DNA of 64,000 nucleotides from NCBI RefSeq assembly GCF_000144915.1, contig NC_014374.1, positions 992,001 to 1,056,000 on the forward strand, in the 5' to 3' direction. Shown here in pieces: positions 1 to 8,617 of this stretch. Each line of letters begins with the position of its first letter. The stretch's first letter is position 1. Position numbers and translations under genes: made by a program. The notes beneath the pieces were generated by a model. That model saw only the letters and a list, made by a program, of their open reading frames with translations, was not told the origin of the DNA and did not search any database. Source of the DNA: Acidilobus saccharovorans 345-15 (GTDB taxonomy: Archaea > Thermoproteota > Thermoprotei_A > Sulfolobales > Acidilobaceae).

Positions 1-2
1 CC

Positions 3-827
3 AACATGACGGTCTACGATAACATAGCGTTTCCGCTCCGTAACGCCAAGGTGCCAAAGAGCGAGATAGATAAGAAGGTCAAGGAAATAGCAGAGGAGCT
101 GGGCCTCACCAAGGTCCTTAACCATTATCCAAGGGAGCTCTCGGGAGGGCAGATGCAGAGGACAGCCATAGCCAGGGCGCTGGTGAAGAACCCTAGGCTG
201 CTCCTAATGGATGAGCCCTTCAGCAACCTGGACGCGGCAGTGAGGGACAGCGCCAGGGCCCTTGTCAGGAAGATACAGAGGGAGAGGAAGTTGACCACTA
301 TAATAGTATCTCACGACCCGGCAGACATTTTCTCTATAGCCGAGGTCGCTGGCGTCATAATTAACGGCAAGTTCGCGCAGGTCTCGTCCCCTACTGACAT
401 CTATGACAACCCTGCCAACGAAGTGGTTGCTAAGCTTGGAGGCGACATAAACATAGTGAACGTCACGGTCTCCGGCGGCTTCATCTACTTATCCAGCTCG
501 GTCAAGGTACCCTCGCCCAACCCCAAGCTTGAAGGTAAGTATAGGCTCGGCGTAAGGCCTGAGGATGTGATGCTTAGCGACAGCACTGACGCGCCTGGGA
601 TGACGTTTGCTGGGAAGGTTAAGGTCAAAGTGTCAAGTTACGTGGCCGGCGTCTTCAGGACCGTGGTCTCGCCTATAGACGACGATTCCGTAGAACTCAT
701 GGTCAATATGGGCGGCTACGTAGAACCTGGATCCGAGAAGAACCTGCTCATAAGGACTCAGAAGATAAAGCTCTTTGACGAAAACGGCGAGAACGTGACC
801 TTAAGCGCCTTAAAGACCAATAGCTAA
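3..827 (+). CDS. ABC transporter ATP-binding protein, C-terminal part (cut by window edge)
   Basis: ATPase subunit of a solute importer, most like the CUT1-type sugar/maltose ABC ATPases. The Walker A region lies upstream of the window. What is visible is the signature LSGGQMQRTAIARAL, Walker B RLLLMDEPFSNLD, the switch histidine in IIVSHDP, and a C-terminal regulatory TOBE-like beta domain (LGVRPEDVML onward) as in GlcV/MalK. The frame is open from base 3, and the first visible Met (base 6) sits in the usual internal motif NMTVYDNIAFPL, so it is not the start. The protein acts on the cytoplasmic face of a permease whose genes must lie to the left. The substrate cannot be read from this fragment. 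Confidence 0.93.
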   Translation, partial: NMTVYDNIAFPLRNAKVPKSEIDKKVKEIAEELGLTKVLNHYPRELSGGQMQRTAIARALVKNPRLLLMDEPFSNLDAAVRDSARALVRKIQRERKLTTIIVSHDPADIFSIAEVAGVIINGKFAQVSSPTDIYDNPANEVVAKLGGDINIVNVTVSGGFIYLSSSVKVPSPNPKLEGKYRLGVRPEDVMLSDSTDAPGMTFAGKVKVKVSSYVAGVFRTVVSPIDDDSVELMVNMGGYVEPGSEKNLLIRTQKIKLFDENGENVTLSALKTNS

Positions 828-864
828 GTTTTAAGCTTATTAAACGCTTCCATTAAGGTAGAAC

Positions 865-937
865 GCGGAAACCGTGATGACACGACGGTAAGCTGAGCCT
901 CGGGCTGTGAAGACCGTTCACCCTTGCTGAGAACCGC
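865..937 (+). ncRNA. C/D-box small RNA (2'-O-methylation guide)
   Basis: Between two protein genes there is a compact dual-guide layout: C box GTGATGA at 874-880, D' box CTGA at 893-896, C' box GTGAAGA at 907-913 and D box CTGA at 927-930. The guide segments are 12 nt (881-892) and 13 nt (914-926), the usual archaeal size. The ends pair as a short terminal stem (GCGG 865-868 with CCGC 934-937), and a TATA-like stretch lies at about 830-842. In archaea such RNAs direct L7Ae/Nop5/fibrillarin to rRNA or tRNA, and the L7Ae gene is in this window. I could not assign the target nucleotides by eye. Confidence 0.8.
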
Positions 938-943
938 TTTTGT

Positions 944-1783
944 TTACTCCTCATACTCTTCCTTATTGCTTGCGCTCTCAGAGCTCTCGGAGAGGGACCT
1001 CCTCATCTCCTCGACCTCCTCCTTTGGGAGCTCGACTATAGATATTGAGTTAGGCGCGACCTTGAGGTACTTGTCCCACACGACTACTATGCCCTCATCC
1101 GTTATCTCCATAGGGTGCCTCACCATGGATATCTTAGAGTCCCTCATCTTCCAAACTATTATTGAACGGTAAAGCTTGCCCTCTATCTCATCCAAGTCCA
1201 GCCTTATTATACCGTCAACCGCGTGTTCAACGCCAGGGCCTCCGAAGCCCCTCTCACCTACAGAGACCTGGCTCACGAAGAATGCCGTGCAGCCTAGGCC
1301 GGAGACGACCCTCTTCAGTATCATTACTATGTTCCTGGCAACTGCGGGCTTAGAGAGGTACAGGGTGCTTACAGAGTCTATCACGACCCTCTTGGCCTTG
1401 ATGTCCTTAATGGCCTGTCTGACAACGTCCACAAGCTCTGAGACGTTGTCAAGGTCCTTTACTATGTACTTCTCCCTCTGGGCGGCCGACCCTATGCCCG
1501 TGGTGAAGGCATCTACTATGGCAAAGGTCCCCTTCCTCTCATATTCATCGATGTTCCAGTTGAAGTGCCTGAAGCTCCTCCTGACAGAGCTCGGGTGCTC
1601 CTCAAGGGCCACATAAACTCCAGGCTCCCCCCTGATAAGGCCGTTGTATATGAACTGCTGGGCCATTATGGACTTGCCAGTGCCGGGACCTCCAGACACC
1701 ATGACGACGTTCCTCTCGGGTATGCCCCCATAAAGTATCTCATCAAGGCCTGGTATGTACGTCCTGACCCTTGGCGTTACCAT
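944..1783 (-). CDS. KaiC/RadA-superfamily ATPase, single domain
   Basis: RecA-fold ATPase of the archaeal KaiC-like family. Walker A is GGPGTGKS at about residues 31-38, Walker B-like [12 protein letters not shown] lies mid-protein, and the family start [15 protein letters not shown] is intact. Only one KaiC domain is present (279 aa), unlike the double-domain cyanobacterial clock protein. The last 40 residues are charged (EEVEEMRR...KEEYEE) and probably flexible. A purine-rich GGTGGT lies just before the ATG. It is 21 nt downstream of the ASCH gene on the same strand, so the two are probably cotranscribed. Archaeal family members are ATPases of largely unknown, often regulatory role; no specific function is claimed. 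Confidence 0.85.
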   Translation of the reverse strand: MVTPRVRTYIPGLDEILYGGIPERNVVMVSGGPGTGKSIMAQQFIYNGLIRGEPGVYVALEEHPSSVRRSFRHFNWNIDEYERKGTFAIVDAFTTGIGSAAQREKYIVKDLDNVSELVDVVRQAIKDIKAKRVVIDSVSTLYLSKPAVARNIVMILKRVVSGLGCTAFFVSQVSVGERGFGGPGVEHAVDGIIRLDLDEIEGKLYRSIIVWKMRDSKISMVRHPMEITDEGIVVVWDKYLKVAPNSISIVELPKEEVEEMRRSLSESSESASNKEEYEE

Positions 1784-1804
1784 CCAACACCACCTATTAC
1801 ATCT

Positions 1805-2227
1805 TTATCGCCTTTCGGCCCTTTTAATCTGACTTTGCAAGCTCGTCCTGTTTACATCAACGCCACGTGTAGATATCCTGCCCCTGGGAGCTCCGTGGTT
1901 CCCACCAGCTTCAGACCCCTCGATGGCCCTTACAAGGGAGAACCTTATGATAGTTATGTCATCCTCTAGCATGAAGTCTCCATATATCGACCTAAGCTCC
2001 CTAAAGAGCTCCGCCAGACCACTAAACCCGTCGAGCTCTGCGTCTTCATCGGTCAGGTCCTTTACCTTCTTATGTATGACCTCCTCCACTCGGACCACTG
2101 CAACAGGCCTGCCCGAGCTGACGACCTTAAGGTACCTGCCCCTCACCTGAAGGTTACCAAGCCTTATGGTACTGGTCTTCCTTCCACTAAGTATGAGCTT
2201 TAAGTACTTCTTTTTTACAGTAAGCAT
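1805..2227 (-). CDS. ASCH-domain protein
   Basis: Small protein with an N-terminal ASCH (PUA-like beta-barrel) domain, recognised from the opening VKKKYLKLILSGRKTSTIRL and the following short beta strands (GRYLKVVSSGRPVAVVRVEEV). ASCH domains bind RNA or modified nucleosides; the exact role is unknown. I chose the ATG at 2227 because GGAG lies 7 nt upstream; a TTG at 2245 would add six residues. The C-terminal 35 residues are basic and low in hydrophobics. It is the first gene of a two-gene unit with the KaiC-like ATPase. Confidence 0.72.
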   Translation of the reverse strand: MLTVKKKYLKLILSGRKTSTIRLGNLQVRGRYLKVVSSGRPVAVVRVEEVIHKKVKDLTDEDAELDGFSGLAELFRELRSIYGDFMLEDDITIIRFSLVRAIEGSEAGGNHGAPRGRISTRGVDVNRTSLQSQIKRAERR

Positions 2228-2431
2228 GCTTAAGCTCCTGGCCAACTTATACTCTCTCCCGCCGCTGTAGCGTGCCCAGCCCCTGCCAATAAATTCTAAC
2301 TGCGGAAACGTAAAAGGTGGCCCTGCATGATGCCTTGACAGCTCCCTAGGCGCCTCCGACAGAGCTTTCAGCGCGTTAACAATGAGCTACAGCAGTCTAT
2401 TTATTTCCAAGAAACACTATTTTAACATAAT

Positions 2432-2439
2432 CTTAAATA
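2432..2439 (+). promoter_or_regulatory. TATA box of the S53 peptidase gene
   Basis: CTTAAATA lies 47-54 nt before the ATG at 2486, predicting a transcript start near 2463 and a leader of about 20 nt with a purine-rich AAAGGGTG. The rest of 2228-2485 holds no gene I can support. Confidence 0.5.
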
Positions 2440-2485
2440 CTACGGTATGCATCTCTGATACCAGACACGTAAAGGGTGTGGCCTT

Positions 2486-5400
2486 ATGAAAGGAGGGAAG
2501 CTAGTTGGCTTAACTATACTCCTACTAATGCTAATCTCGTTTACATCAGCATTGTCCTGGACCCCTCCAGCTAGGGCCCTAGAGCCTAGCGCAAACTACT
2601 ATGGACCCCAGCTTAACGGCAGCGTGATAGGGCCGCTCAGCCCCAATTATTTAGTGAGCCTATCAGTGCTCATACCGCCGAGAAACCTCAACGAGCTGAT
2701 GTTAATAGCCCAGGAGGTTGCTGAGCATCAGGCCAAGCCGCTGTCGAGGAGCGAGGTGCTCCAGCTCTTTGCGCCCTCGCAGCAGGAGTTTAACAGCATC
2801 GAAAACTTCCTTGAAGAGAGCGGTTTCGTAGTGACCTACGTAAGTCCTGACAGGCTCTCTCTGATGGTCCAGGCGCCTGCCTCCGTAGTTGAAAAGGTGT
2901 TCGGAGTTCAACTTGACCTTTACCAGGGGCCTAACGGGGAGGTTTACTATGCGCCTGCGGGCATGCCCAGGATACCAGAGGCACTTCAGGGAACCCTGAT
3001 ACTGGGCCTCACTAACAGGACCGCCTTCAAGCCGCAATACGTTGTCGCCGGCAGGATAAGTCACTACACATTTATACCTGCCAACTCAAGCCTGCCAGCG
3101 CCTCTGCAGGTAGCGTCGTCACACACCTACTATACGCCAGCCGACTTCGAGGGCGCGTACAACGTGACGAATTTAATCCCCTATAGCCAGAACGCGTCAA
3201 TCGCCATAATAGACGCCTACGGCGACCCCCTGATTTACCAGGACGTGGCAGAGTTCGACCAAAAGTTTAACCTGCCACCGGCCAACCTGACGGTTATACC
3301 CATAGGCCCCTACCACCCGTCGCTTGGCCTGTCAACAGGCTGGTACATAGAGACCGCTTTAGATGTTGAGGCAGCGCAGAGCATGGCTCCCTTCGCCCAC
3401 ATATATCTGGTCATCGCATCTAACAATGGAAACGCGCTCTTTGAGGCCATAGATTATGTCGTAAGCACCGACCTAGCTGACGCGGTCTCCATGAGCTGGG
3501 GGGCGCCTGAGAGCCTCTTCGCAGAGTCAGGAGTTTATACCACCTACCCAGCCTTCATATTGAACTACCCGTTCGCCGACTACTACTTCGCCCTTGGCGC
3601 TGCCGAGGGCATAAGCTTCTTCGCCTCCTCAGGCGACGAGGGCGCCTTCGACACCACCCCGACAACCTATGGGGCCGTGCTGTTCCCATCCTCATCACCG
3701 TTTGTAACTGCGGTGGGGGGCACCACACTCTACGTTAACGTCACATCGGGCTCCATAGAGTTCCTTAACTCTACTGGCACCTACGGCTACGAGACAGCAT
3801 GGTCTGTGAGCCCGCTCTACGGCTCCAGCGAGGTGGCCTCAACCGGAGGGTTCTCAAGCCTGTTCCCCAAGCCCTGGTATCAGTACGGCGTCGTTAACGG
3901 CACGTTCAGGACGACGCCTGACGTGGCCACTGACGCTAACCCATACACGGGCTTCGTGGAGATAGCAACTGGACAGATGATAGTTATCGGAGGCACTAGC
4001 CTTGCCTCACCCCTCTGGGCCGGCATAACTGCTGATATAGACGGCTACCTAGGAATGAAGCTGGGCCTCATTAACCCGCTGCTTTACACCATTTACAAGA
4101 ATAAGACGCTGTATAATATGGCTTTCCACCAGATAACCTTCGGCTACAACGGCAAATACCTGGCGCACGCCGGCTACAACCTGGTCACAGGGCTTGGCTC
4201 TCCAAACGCTGGCCTCCTGGCTTACGCCATTAAATATGAGCTGACGCACTTCCCGTCGCTCAAGGTGGCAGTGACAACCTACGAGCCTGGGGCTGAGTAC
4301 TCATGGTACTTCTATAACTCCACGTTCGAGGTGGTGGCAGCAATATACTACCCTAACGGGACGCCTGCGACAAGCGGCAAGTTCAACGTGTATGTCTTCA
4401 CTACTGAGGGACTTGGTGAGGAGGTTCCGCTTCAGTTTAACGGCACCTACTGGGTAGGGGAAGTTTATGTCAAGCCCGGGCTGCCGCCCAACGTGTGGAC
4501 TGTGCTCGTTAATGGCACCTCTGCGGGCATTAGCGGCAGTGGCGCCACCGACGTCTACGTAGGCACCGGCATAACAATCATAGAGCCCGTCCCCTACCCA
4601 TACGCGCCTGCTATACCGGTTAATGAGCCGTTCCAGGTTGAGGTCTACGCAACTTATCCCAACGGGACTCCAGTCACTTCACCCTCAATTACAGCTGTCT
4701 TCTACCACAACGGTATCAATTACTTCAACGCTACCCTGCTGCCGGTTAATGTGACTGAGTACCCAGGACTCTATGAGGGCACGGCCTTACTGCCCTACCC
4801 GGAGCCGCAGGGCGCTTACATAATGTATATTTACACCACGGCCGCTAATGGAGCCGTGGACGGCGACGCATATGAGTATGTTTACTTCGGAGAGCAGATC
4901 ATAAATGCGTATGTCATTACTCCTCTCAACGACGGCACCCCAAGCGTCTCGCCGGGCCAGACACTATTATTCCTAGCCATGGTCTCTGACCCGTTCGGGT
5001 TTGGTTACTTCACCAGCAGTGTGTTTGTAGACATCTATAACCTCAATGGAACCCTCGTCGCCCAGGTACCCCTGCAGCCGGCGCCTTCGCCACTGCTCTA
5101 CTACCAGATAGGGTACTTCGTTGTACCGAGCAACATGCCCCCAGGATGGTATAACGCCGTCTTTGTCAGCGAGGAGAACACGAGCACCGGGCCGCTCTTT
5201 GGCTACTTCAACCAGTCCTTCTACGTGGCCCCCACGCAGCTTAGCGGAGATATAATTACGGCGGCATATTCTATAGAGGGCGTGTGGCTGAACATCTACG
5301 CCTCCATAGACTACCCCAACGGAACACCAGTGACCCAGGGGACCTTCCTTGCCACCCTTGTGCCCACCCAGGACCTCTATAACGTAATGCTACTAGGGTT

Positions 5401-5938
5401 TGAAGTCGGCATACCGCTGCAGTACAACAGCTCCTTGGGAATGTGGGTCGGGAAGGTGTATGTTCCGTCGGTCTACACCTCATACCTCTTGTCACCCTAC
5501 GTAGGCGAAGGACTTTACAGCCTGGCAGGTCCATGGACCCTGGTGATCAGCGGCGAGGACGCCAATGCGGTGAACCTGTATCCCATCAGCTATAACATAA
5601 CTGTTGCGCCGTTTGCCGCACCTATAGACGGTGAAGGCCTGTTAGCCTACGTGGAGTCGCACTCGACTGAAGAAATCTCGGCACTGTCAACAATGGCGAG
5701 TAATACGGAGAGCGTCAAAGGGGCGAAGTCCTCGACAACTGCTCTACTATCTGGCTCGGCAAACGTGCAGGAGGCCGCTGAGATCAACATGCTTAACCTC
5801 ATCAATGCACTCAAGGTGGCCCAGACAACCACAACAAAGGCTACAGCCTCCTCTGCGCCGGCAGAATACTATGTAATAGCAAGCGTTGTTGTGGCAGCGC
5901 TGCTGGCAGGTATATTGATAGGAAGGAAGTCAGTATGA
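2486..5938 (+). CDS. Surface-anchored S53 (sedolisin/kumamolisin-type) acid peptidase
   Basis: Secreted serine-carboxyl endopeptidase of family S53, active at low pH. It has a signal peptide (about residues 1-24), then a pro-kumamolisin activation region (about 50-200) and the catalytic domain (about 210-590). The expected catalytic residues are present: Glu289 and Asp293 in WYIETALDVE, the oxyanion Asp384 in SSGDEG, and nucleophile Ser505 in GGTSLASP. About 540 further residues form beta-rich Ig-like modules, each opening with a YPNGTP-type motif (three clear copies). A C-terminal transmembrane helix (YYVIASVVVAALLAGILIG) followed by RKSV anchors it. At 1150 aa it is far longer than typical kumamolisins. 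It probably digests external protein in an acidic habitat. Confidence 0.93.
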   Translation: MKGGKLVGLTILLLMLISFTSALSWTPPARALEPSANYYGPQLNGSVIGPLSPNYLVSLSVLIPPRNLNELMLIAQEVAEHQAKPLSRSEVLQLFAPSQQEFNSIENFLEESGFVVTYVSPDRLSLMVQAPASVVEKVFGVQLDLYQGPNGEVYYAPAGMPRIPEALQGTLILGLTNRTAFKPQYVVAGRISHYTFIPANSSLPAPLQVASSHTYYTPADFEGAYNVTNLIPYSQNASIAIIDAYGDPLIYQDVAEFDQKFNLPPANLTVIPIGPYHPSLGLSTGWYIETALDVEAAQSMAPFAHIYLVIASNNGNALFEAIDYVVSTDLADAVSMSWGAPESLFAESGVYTTYPAFILNYPFADYYFALGAAEGISFFASSGDEGAFDTTPTTYGAVLFPSSSPFVTAVGGTTLYVNVTSGSIEFLNSTGTYGYETAWSVSPLYGSSEVASTGGFSSLFPKPWYQYGVVNGTFRTTPDVATDANPYTGFVEIATGQMIVIGGTSLASPLWAGITADIDGYLGMKLGLINPLLYTIYKNKTLYNMAFHQITFGYNGKYLAHAGYNLVTGLGSPNAGLLAYAIKYELTHFPSLKVAVTTYEPGAEYSWYFYNSTFEVVAAIYYPNGTPATSGKFNVYVFTTEGLGEEVPLQFNGTYWVGEVYVKPGLPPNVWTVLVNGTSAGISGSGATDVYVGTGITIIEPVPYPYAPAIPVNEPFQVEVYATYPNGTPVTSPSITAVFYHNGINYFNATLLPVNVTEYPGLYEGTALLPYPEPQGAYIMYIYTTAANGAVDGDAYEYVYFGEQIINAYVITPLNDGTPSVSPGQTLLFLAMVSDPFGFGYFTSSVFVDIYNLNGTLVAQVPLQPAPSPLLYYQIGYFVVPSNMPPGWYNAVFVSEENTSTGPLFGYFNQSFYVAPTQLSGDIITAAYSIEGVWLNIYASIDYPNGTPVTQGTFLATLVPTQDLYNVMLLGFEVGIPLQYNSSLGMWVGKVYVPSVYTSYLLSPYVGEGLYSLAGPWTLVISGEDANAVNLYPISYNITVAPFAAPIDGEGLLAYVESHSTEEISALSTMASNTESVKGAKSSTTALLSGSANVQEAAEINMLNLINALKVAQTTTTKATASSAPAEYYVIASVVVAALLAGILIGRKSV

Positions 5939-5942
5939 ACTA

Positions 5943-5988
5943 GGACTTTTGACTAAAAGTCCCTTTATCTTTTTTATCTTTTCTTTTT
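5943..5988 (+). terminator. Hairpin plus T-rich terminator after the peptidase
   Basis: An 8-bp perfect stem GGACTTTT/AAAAGTCC (5943-5950 with 5955-5962, 4-nt loop) is followed by a long T-rich run to about 5988. It begins 5 nt after the peptidase stop codon. T-runs are the usual archaeal termination signal; the hairpin is an extra. Confidence 0.65.
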
Positions 5989-5996
5989 ATTGGCTG

Positions 5997-6641
5997 CTAA
6001 AAATACGAGGCCGAGCCCTTAACCATAGACCTGAATACCTGACCTATTTCCCACAGCTTTACCGTCTCATGCTCGTTAGGCCTTGGCCTGCTGGCAAGGT
6101 AAACGCCGTATGGATCATACCCCTCCTGGGACTTAGGGCCATAGGGAGAGAACAGTATGAACTCGTCAGCCTCAAGCACGACCTTCCTTACTGCCGCGTC
6201 TATGGCGGCATATAGTGAGCACACGTCTGACTCGGAGATCCTCTCCAAGGCTGTTACAGCAGCTATTACTGGGCCTGACTCCAAGGCCTCCAGTATTGCG
6301 TCGCGCACGGCATTTATCTCCTCCTCAGCGCTCACTGTAACGTCCATTGGAAAGCTAGGCTTACCGTAGGTAGGGTTTGTTAAAGGTATGTTGATTACCG
6401 TCGCGCTGGTCTCGGTAAGCAGGGGCACCTCTGGCACAGAGGTAAGGAAGCCCTGCACGCGAGTCTCTTTACCAGTGAGGACCGTCAGCCACGCTGATGG
6501 AGGGTTCTGAACGGTAGTGTTCTCCGTGACGCCCCTAAAGGTCGTGTCCAGCAGCGTCAGGAGGTTCCTGGCGTTGCACTTCATGAAGTACTTATATGTG
6601 AGCGAGTCAATCCCTAGCATCAGAGCTTTGACTCTAGCCAT
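5997..6641 (-). CDS. Degenerate alkaline-phosphatase-superfamily protein
   Basis: The first 70 residues follow the type I phosphodiesterase/AP-superfamily opening: MLGIDSLTYKYF, a leucine-rich helix, then NPPSAWLTVLTGK matching the usual nucleophile region before '(T)PAW..TG'. No Thr/Ser sits at the expected nucleophile position. The C-terminal strand that normally ends in SDHG reads FILFSPYG, so the metal-binding Asp-His pair is absent. At 214 aa it is also much shorter than active family members. It is therefore probably a non-catalytic relative; a distant binding or scaffold role is only a guess. Its start overlaps the thioredoxin stop by 22 nt, so the two are translated from one message. 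Confidence 0.6.
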   Translation of the reverse strand: MARVKALMLGIDSLTYKYFMKCNARNLLTLLDTTFRGVTENTTVQNPPSAWLTVLTGKETRVQGFLTSVPEVPLLTETSATVINIPLTNPTYGKPSFPMDVTVSAEEEINAVRDAILEALESGPVIAAVTALERISESDVCSLYAAIDAAVRKVVLEADEFILFSPYGPKSQEGYDPYGVYLASRPRPNEHETVKLWEIGQVFRSMVKGSASYF

Positions 6642-7069
6642 TGTACCCTCTCCTCCAACACCTCCTCTGGGACTGCGCCAACAACTCTATCAACCTCCTG
6701 GCCATCTAGGAAGAACATTATTGTTGGCAGACTCATCACGTAGTACTTAGAGGCAGTCTCAGGGCTTGCATCGGCGTTAACCCTGGCAAAAGCTATCCTC
6801 TTATGCTGAAGAGCTAGGTCATCTATTATAGGCGCCACGAGAAAGCATGGCGCACACCACGGAGCCCAGAAGTCAACCACCACTGCCCTGTGGGAAGCTA
6901 TGAACTCGTCAAATGATGAGTCATTAAGTTCCGCTACAGGGGGTTCCTGGCTGCCGTTGCCGCTGCTAGAATCTCCCTCGGTGCTCTGAGAGGAAAGCTT
7001 AGCGAGGAGCTCCTCTTTCTTTTTCTGGAGAATTCTCCTGAGCTCCTCATCATCATTTTCTGCTGACAT
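6620..7069 (-). CDS. Thioredoxin-fold protein with charged N-terminal extension
   Basis: Thiol-disulfide oxidoreductase. Residues about 48-149 form a thioredoxin domain with the active site WAPWCAPC (Cys-Ala-Pro-Cys, the WCxPC layout), the cis-Pro strand SLPTIMFF, and the final helix. Residues 1-45 are an extra arm: a strongly charged helix (DDEELRRILQKKKEELLAKL) then a Ser/Gly-rich linker. The arm resembles the first helix of PDCD5-type DNA-binding proteins, which may be chance. No signal peptide is seen, so it is cytosolic. It is first in a pair with the AP-like gene and reads away from an AT-rich promoter region. Confidence 0.88.
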   Translation of the reverse strand: MSAENDDEELRRILQKKKEELLAKLSSQSTEGDSSSGNGSQEPPVAELNDSSFDEFIASHRAVVVDFWAPWCAPCFLVAPIIDDLALQHKRIAFARVNADASPETASKYYVMSLPTIMFFLDGQEVDRVVGAVPEEVLEERVQWLESKL

Positions 7070-7299
7070 GCTTCAAGCCCAAAAAGCTTATAAGGTTAAG
7101 CTGGAATTAAAAAGGGTTACTTAATATATTATATGAAAGGTTTTTTAATTTCTAAAATGACAAAAAATTATATGTAAAAACAAGAATGGTATTTTTAATA
7201 GCCTAAATCCACGTTTGTTATCCTTCTCCTCCCGCAGAATAGCTTATTAAGCACACTTGATTAAAAGTACCAGGCCCTAAGGAGGGCATGAACTGAAAA
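7070..7299. promoter_or_regulatory. AT-rich divergent promoter region
   Basis: This is the gap between the divergent thioredoxin and decarboxylase genes. About 7105-7205 is extremely AT-rich (runs such as TTAATATATTATATG and GGTTTTTTAATTTC), in contrast to the GC-leaning surroundings. TATA-like AGCTTATTAAG at 7241-7251 could serve the plus-strand gene. No ORF or RNA is recognised. Confidence 0.4.
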
Positions 7300-7749
7300 G
7301 TGTCAAGTAGTCCCAGTACGGAGGTCTCAAGGGATTATATAGTAGGTAAACATGTTTTTGGAAGCCTATACGGTATACCACCAGAGATAGCAGAGGACGA
7401 AAATCTAGTACGTCAGGCAGTGCTTGACGCAGTCAAGGCCGCCAACGCCACCCTAATAGAGATAATGAGCTGGAAGATAGGCGGCCACAAGGGAGGAGTC
7501 TCTGTAATAGCGCTGGTGAACGAAAGCCACATTGTGGTGCACACCTGGACAGAGTACCGTTATGCAACTGTTGATGCCTACACATGCGGCGAGCACACAA
7601 AGCCTGAGAAGGCATTTGAAGTTATAGTTGAAAGGCTAAAGCCTGAGTACTATACCTATAACTATGCTGACAGGACTCAGTTCCCAGCCTCGAGTCCCGT
7701 GACCATCGTACGTAAAAGGGAGAGCAAGAGCATCGCTATCACGCCCTAA
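7300..7749 (+). CDS. Pyruvoyl decarboxylase proenzyme, SpeD family (probably arginine decarboxylase)
   Basis: The proenzyme self-cleaves before the serine of NESHIVVHTW to give a pyruvoyl-dependent decarboxylase. The catalytic Cys is in VDAYTCGEHT, and the end YYTYNYADRTQFP is typical. Crenarchaea usually carry two SpeD-family paralogs: true S-adenosylmethionine decarboxylase, and an arginine decarboxylase that evolved from it (shown for Sulfolobus). This copy has the insert GGHKGGVSVIALV and a Tyr-rich C-terminus that look ArgDC-like to me, and the copy at 16.8-17.1 kb looks AdoMetDC-like, but this assignment is inference. It starts at a GTG with GGAGGG 12 nt upstream; a three-codon ATG AAC TGA sits between. 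Confidence 0.85.
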   Translation: MSSSPSTEVSRDYIVGKHVFGSLYGIPPEIAEDENLVRQAVLDAVKAANATLIEIMSWKIGGHKGGVSVIALVNESHIVVHTWTEYRYATVDAYTCGEHTKPEKAFEVIVERLKPEYYTYNYADRTQFPASSPVTIVRKRESKSIAITP

Positions 7750-7824
7750 TCGATTCTGCGGTAGATTTGAAGTCAAAGGCTGAAGGAATTTTTGTCTATA
7801 CGGTCAGCCTTAGCTGCTCACAAG

Positions 7825-8559
7825 TTATAGGTCTAGAGGCAAGACTACCTTGTCGCCAACAGATGCCTGTAGCACCTTCATGCCCAGCCTTGAGGATTCC
7901 AACTTCACTGGATCGCCGCTGCAATGAAGTGGGACGATAACTTTAACCCCCAGCATCTTCAATGCCTCGGCCTCCAGCCTTACCTTATCTGGAGTTGCCC
8001 AGGCCAGGTGAAGGCCCCCTACCACGGCGTAGGGGGTCAAAGAGAGGTCGTACAGGACCTTGCTTACCATACGTGATGGCCCAGGATGAGAGCACCCCAA
8101 GAGGCTCACTGCCCTGTTACCGTCAAGATTTATTATGAGGGACTGCTCATAAGGAGGACCATATTGCTGCGACGTTATAAAGGCAGCCTTGGCCGCTCGG
8201 GTTCCAGTCATCAGCCTCTTTACATTGAGTCCTAGGTCCTCAGCGCTCTTAAGTAGTCTCCAGTTGACGCCGGCCGGCATGTATACTGGGGCGTCGTCTT
8301 TAAGCAGCTGTTTAAGTGCCGAAAGCCCTCCCACATGATCCATGTGTTCATGAGATATGACCGCGAAGTCTAAAGACTTATTCCCTATGCCTACGAGCTC
8401 GGAGTTCCTGCGAAGCGTCTGAGGGCTCTGCCCGGCGTCGAAGACCCCTCTCCACTCCTCAGTCTCAAGAAGCAGGGAGAGCCCATACTCGGCGACAAAG
8501 GGCGGCCTTGCCTGTTGGTCTACAAGCAAAGTTATCCTAAGCCAGGGGACAGATTCCAC
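7825..8559 (-). CDS. Metallo-beta-lactamase-fold hydrolase
   Basis: Binuclear metal hydrolase of the MBL fold with metal motif SHEHMDHVGG near residue 90 and later metal His at GCSHPG and LHCSG. The general layout (LLVDQQARPPFVAEYGLSLLLETE) matches the archaeal group annotated as related to 7,8-dihydropterin-6-methyl-4-(beta-D-ribofuranosyl)-aminobenzene 5'-phosphate synthase. The substrate is unknown here. It lies just downstream of, and on the same strand as, the Pth2/MTAP group but is separated by about 60 nt including TATA-like sequence, so it may be its own unit. Confidence 0.82.
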   Translation of the reverse strand: MESVPWLRITLLVDQQARPPFVAEYGLSLLLETEEWRGVFDAGQSPQTLRRNSELVGIGNKSLDFAVISHEHMDHVGGLSALKQLLKDDAPVYMPAGVNWRLLKSAEDLGLNVKRLMTGTRAAKAAFITSQQYGPPYEQSLIINLDGNRAVSLLGCSHPGPSRMVSKVLYDLSLTPYAVVGGLHLAWATPDKVRLEAEALKMLGVKVIVPLHCSGDPVKLESSRLGMKVLQASVGDKVVLPLDL

Positions 8560-8617
8560 TTTACCCCCGTATTTTTACGAAAGCCTTCAAGCCGTTTATG
8601 CCTATGTGGCATTAGCG

